Source: Berghia stephanieae
Taxonomy: Eukaryota; Mollusca; Gastropoda; Nudibranchia; Aeolidiidae
Direction of reading: 5' to 3'
Assembly (NCBI GenBank): GCA_034508935.3
Contig: CM067452.1
Span: forward strand, 42,990,225-43,054,224
DNA: 64,000 nt
Shown: piece after piece, positions 59,947-64,000 of the stretch
How positions within the stretch are numbered: the stretch's first letter is position 1
Layout: each line of letters starts with the position of its first letter
Made by a program: the position numbers and the translations under genes
Notes under the pieces: generated by a model
Seen by the model: only the letters and a program-made list of their open reading frames with translations
Database searches by the model: none
What the model was told of the DNA's origin: nothing

Positions 59947-60353
59947 GAGACATTGAGTATGCTCCGGTGTATGGGGTGAATTTTTAATTCAGAAAAGTGA
60001 GTGGAGCAGGCACTTATGTTGGTAACAAGATATGAAGTGAGTAGAAAAGTGCCAGAAGACAATAGAGAATAAAAATTTTTTTCGCGGCGGTGGTGGGGTT
60101 TGAACCTGCGACCTTATTGGTACGACAACTCCGCCTGGCAGGTGAGAGCGTGGCTCTACCGTGTGAGCTATCCACGAACACAAAAATATTCGTTTCAAAC
60201 CCAAAGTCATTTCAAGAAATACACCGGAGCATACTCAATGTCTCAGGCGGAGTTGTCGTACCAATAAGGTCGCAGGTTCAAACCCCACCACCGCCGCGAA
60301 AAATTTTTTTATTCTTCTGGCACTTTTCTACTCACTTCATATCTTGTTGTTAA
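59947..60353. mobile_element. SINE family D copy 2 with an inverted partial copy
   Basis: 59,991-60,213 is a minus-strand SINE D nearly identical to 55,231-55,459. A 26-bp flank at 59,947-59,972 reappears inverted at 60,219-60,244, and is followed at once by a plus-strand SINE D fragment lacking the first part of the tRNA head (60,245-60,353). Confidence 0.85.
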
Positions 60354-61205
60354 CCTTAAAGTAAGATCGTGCCCTGCCTTGTAATAAAAAAAGTAAAAGT
60401 CGTTTACCTGCAATTGTGAAGTTGAGCGGTGAAGTATAACAAATTGCTGCCAGCAGGTTTATAAAAACGCGGGTACTCTTCGGTTTTAGATTGGAGTGAA
60501 AAGCCTGAGTTTCAATTTGAGGTAAAAAAAAAACATTGTGACTACTGACACTATTTTGCCCACTTTGGAATTGGAGATACCCTCTACTCTAACACTAACT
60601 AAAGAGCAAGGATACGCAAAAGATTAGAGTTGATCAATCTCCGGCTTTAAAATATCTATAACGAGACGTCTATGTGAGTCGGATATAATGATGTTGCAAC
60701 AGCCCTAAGAATAAATAAGTTTTTGTATTTTATTCTCCTCTATTTCAGATTTCACACGACAATGCGTGGCAGCAGCTTCTATGGTGCTCACACTATTATG
60801 TTAATGTTATGTAAAGATGTTATGAAGTAGGCCATGGTGTTACATTAGTGTTGGGCAAGAAAGTATGCGGTTTAACAGCTGATCGGAGTTAATGTTTACT
60901 TCAGGGTGGCAGAAAGTAGTGGAAGGCAGTGGCGTAGAATCATAGAATTAAACGAATGAGAATACGTACGAAGCCTAAAAAGTGTCCACCAATGAAAGCA
61001 TTCAGCGCCATTTTGTTGTTGGCTGAGAATGTAGTAATTACCATTCATTCGGTATCTATGTCAACATAACGACACAAGAAAAACACAAACAATATCAAAA
61101 TCCGCAATAAAATGTTTCAGAACTGTTGCGTATATTTATGGCACAACGAAGCTGTCAAAAAATGAAGTTAGAGAATGTGTGTAATCATGTATTATAATAA
61201 CCTGT
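60354..61205. other. Gene-free stretch
   Basis: No exon, transposon or SINE recognised. Confidence 0.4.
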
Positions 61206-61895
61206 AATGTGTTTTCCAACCACCACATCATCTACTACTACAACCACCACCACAATATCATCACTAACACTACTACTACAACCACCAGCCCCACATCATT
61301 ATCACTACCACTACTACTACACCACCACCAGCACATCATCATCACTACCACTACTACAATAACCACAACCACATCGTCATCACTACCACTACTACTGCAA
61401 CCACCACCACCATATCATCATCATTACCATTACTACCACAACCACCACCATCACTACTACTACAACCACCACCACATCACTACCTCAACTACTACAACCA
61501 CCACCACAATAGCATCACTACCACTACTACTACAACCACCACAACCACATCGTCATCACGACCACTACTACTACAACCACCACCATATCATTACCATTAC
61601 CACTACTACTACAACCACCACAACCACATCGTCATCACTACCACTACTACTGCAACCATCACAACCACATCGTCATCACTACCACTACTACTGCAACCAT
61701 CACTACCACCATATCATCACCATTACAACTACTACTACAACCACCACAACCACATTATCATCACTACCACTACAACTACAACCACCACCACATCATCATC
61801 ACTATCACTACTACTACAACTACAACCACCACCACATTATCATCACTACCACTACTACTACTGCAACCACCACCACCACCATATCATCATCATTG
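61206..61895. repeat. ACC/ACT/ATC trinucleotide array with a 45-55-bp higher-order unit
   Basis: Repeated phrases catcatcatcactaccacta and ctactactacaaccaccacc recur about 13 times with variation. The long plus-strand frame (HHHxITTTTTT-type) is low-complexity and not a gene. Confidence 0.92.
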
Positions 61896-61911
61896 AAATA
61901 TTTTATTTTTT

Positions 61912-62210
61912 TAAATTGAGCTTTATATAGTGCAATATCTACTAAATGTGCTCAAAGCGCTTTACAAGGGGTCCCTGGTCAACATTTAACATGTAGGACG
62001 GGACATGACGCCTGTTAGGCGATATTACAATTTTTCGGACAAAGACAACTCTGTTGACGGCCAGATACTCATTTTACACCTGAGTACGGTGAGACAATGT
62101 GAGTAAAGAGCCTTTTCCAAGGACTCAACTATGCGCCGAGCGCGAGGCTCGAACCCAGGACCTTCCGATCCGGAATGGAGTGTCATACTACTAGACCACA
62201 TAGCCGCATC
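61912..62210 (-). mobile_element. SINE family B copy
   Basis: Minus-strand head gcggctatgtggtctagtag with B-box gggttcgagcctcg; best-preserved tRNA-like head of the family. It lies within the trinucleotide array, which resumes at 62,213. Confidence 0.88.
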
Positions 62211-62212
62211 AT

Positions 62213-62460
62213 TACCACTACTACTACAAACACCACCACCACATCATCATCACGACCACTACTACTACAACCACCACCACCACCATATCATTACCATTAC
62301 CACTACTACTACAACCACCACCACATCATCATCACTACCACTACTACTACAACTACAATCATCACCACCACCACATCATCATCACTATTACTACTACAAC
62401 TACAACCACCACCAACACCACATCACCTCACTAACACTCAGTACTACAATCACTATCGTT
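62213..62460. repeat. Second part of the ACC/ACT array
   Basis: Same repeated phrases as 61,206-61,895; the SINE inserted in the array. Confidence 0.9.
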
Positions 62461-63285
62461 TTGAATAATTTTGAGTTAAACGAGCGAGCAGCAACTTGTT
62501 TTCATGAACGGCCGATCAGCGCTTGTTTACTATAGTAACGCGATTCCCAGCCAACATCAAAATGGCGGATATTTTTTTCATCGAGGCCGCTGGTTGGTTA
62601 GCCAATAAGAGCACCGTACGGTTTCCATTGGGTAAATTCCTTGCGTAGAATAGTAAACTATTAGTTTCTGTCGATAATCTTCCGTATTTTTCTGTTTGCA
62701 GACATAAATATATTATTTTAAATGATTTACGTTAATGATGTCGACCCCTATGCCATTTGTGAACACGACTAGTGCCATAATGTTTAATCACTATAATATC
62801 ACTACGCAGATTTCTGAAGGTTTTCAACGCTATGAAATCGATCGCACAAATCGATCGCCTTCGCTAGCGAAGTCAGAAAATCAGCGATGCGCGTCCTTGG
62901 TACAGGGTGTCTTTAGTGTTGGGTTCTTTGATCGCTTTTACCCGATCGACGTTCGAGCGCCAAGCCACGATTCATCGTCCGATCTCAATGCCGGAAGAGC
63001 GAGTTGGTAAATCGAGCGAGCGGGTTGACGAGTTTGAGACGATCTTGAGACTTGAGACGATCAGGATCCGAACGAGCGGAGGGGTAGGAACGAGTGTTTC
63101 GAATCATTTCAAACGATCACAGTTTGCCATCCGATACCAATCGCCAACGTTTGCACACTGTAGTCTGTGGTTCTTCACAACCCTTACTCTTTGTCAGCAG
63201 ATGTTAGTGTGTCTGGGTAGGGAAATTCGTATAGGTGTATCACGCGTGTGTGACAAGACTTCATTAAACCTACTAAAGTTTGACA
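62461..63285 (+). other. CpG-rich stretch, possible promoter or 5' exon
   Basis: Unlike its surroundings this segment is rich in CG dinucleotides, especially 62,860-63,130 (cgatcgc, gctagcgaag, cgagcgagcgggttgacgag). It includes agccaataag (62,597), a CCAAT-like box, and ATGGCGG at 62,562. Open frames of 91 and 166 codons here are unrecognised. A promoter is possible, not shown. Confidence 0.35.
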
Positions 63286-63286
63286 A

Positions 63287-63389
<103 letters not shown>

Positions 63390-63566
63390 CTAAGGCTATT
63401 TCTATGACACACACTACACGCACCCATCTATCAATGAACACTACAGTAGTAGTAAAACGTTAGCTTTGAATATGGAATGTTTCAATGTTAGATGCCTGTG
63501 TAATTTGTTAGTTCCCATCATCATCATCATCATCATGATCATCATCATCATCATCATCATCATCAT

Positions 63567-63795
63567 GAGGGGCAGCGTGGCTCAGCGGTTCGGTCTTTGG
63601 TTCGCACCCCAAAGGTACCGAGCTCGATCACCCGCCGATGCACTGTGTGGCCTTGAGCAAGTCACCTCGTCCTAGCTCAATTTGCGGCGCTGCACTGTGG
63701 TTGACGCCTGGGTTATTCCAGTCCTCCCTTAGAATAGACCCTAGATAAAAACCTCCCCTATGGGATGAATAAAGGGAATTTTATTTATTATTATT
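63567..63795 (+). mobile_element. tRNA-derived SINE family E, copy 2
   Basis: Head gcagcgtggctcagcggttc, B-box-like gagctcgatcaccc, the core ggccttgagcaagtcacct, and tail gggatgaataaagggaattt with TTA repeats. Slightly longer than copy 1 (extra ggttgacgcctgg). Confidence 0.85.
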
Positions 63796-64000
63796 TTTAA
63801 AATTTATTTATCTTCACCATCATTATCAGCAGGAGCAGCAGCATCAGCATCAGCATCACCTTAATAATTATAATAAATTAAATAAATGTCAACACATGTT
63901 AATGTAATCATCAATCAAAACAGCTCGCAGAATTCACAAATTGCTCCTAAAAGACAATACCTAGGTAAAAATACACAAATACTATTGCTAACTTATCTGA
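63796..64000. other. Window end, nothing recognised
   Basis: A short AGC/ATC tract (63,830-63,860) and AT-rich DNA. Confidence 0.4.

Noticed and set aside
61209-61919. 236-codon frame rich in H and T
   Set aside because: Entirely within an ACC/ATC repeat array, continued into SINE sequence.

Overview
This is a window of animal nuclear DNA, AT-rich, intron-rich and packed with repeats. Spliced exons of a CUB-domain receptor, THAP-domain transposases, RTE-, CR1- and Jockey-type LINEs, a Penelope-like element, Tigger-, mariner- and hAT-like DNA transposons, several tRNA-derived SINEs and long (TAA)n, (CT)n and (TA)n tracts point to an invertebrate, probably marine. I cannot fix the phylum. No bacterial-style gene, operon, CRISPR array, rRNA or certain functional tRNA gene is visible, and I saw no retrovirus, LTR element or Polinton.

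Left part (about 4.8-27.4 kb): the 3' part of one host gene lies on the minus strand. Nine small exons (27,313-27,443; 25,593-25,757; 22,415-22,542; 20,850-21,002; 17,501-17,594; 11,876-11,994; 9,473-9,661; 7,373-7,532; 4,830-4,920) have AG/GT borders and compatible reading phases at every junction but one. They give three CUB domains (the first two incomplete here), a transmembrane helix and a short cytoplasmic tail with a PPSY motif. Its introns hold a Penelope-like remnant with a complete hammerhead-ribozyme fold, a mariner remnant, two LINE 3' ends joined tail to tail, a CR1 LINE, a 5'-truncated RTE LINE, MITEs, SINEs and two minisatellites.

Middle and right (about 33.4-59.9 kb): two ISL2EU-like units. 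The clearer one (about 55.5-59.9 kb) has imperfect terminal inverted repeats, a plus-strand first exon resembling the start of a SWIM/YqaJ nuclease, and a convergent minus-strand THAP-HTH-DDE transposase. The second is scattered: transposase pieces on the plus strand at 33.4 and 38.2-39.8 kb, and SWIM and YqaJ pieces on the minus strand at 55.0, 52.9 and 45.8-45.2 kb. It is riddled with later insertions: a long-TIR element carrying a hAT-like element, a full-length RTE LINE with an 11-bp target duplication, retroposon copies, and a Tigger-like element itself carrying a retroposon and a decayed LINE.

A roughly 525-bp retroposon family (called family A here) occurs nine times, always with its A-rich tail on the low-coordinate side. 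Four copies have visible target-site duplications. The right end (59.9-64 kb) holds SINEs, a large ACC/ACT-rich array and a CpG-rich stretch, with no gene I can name.
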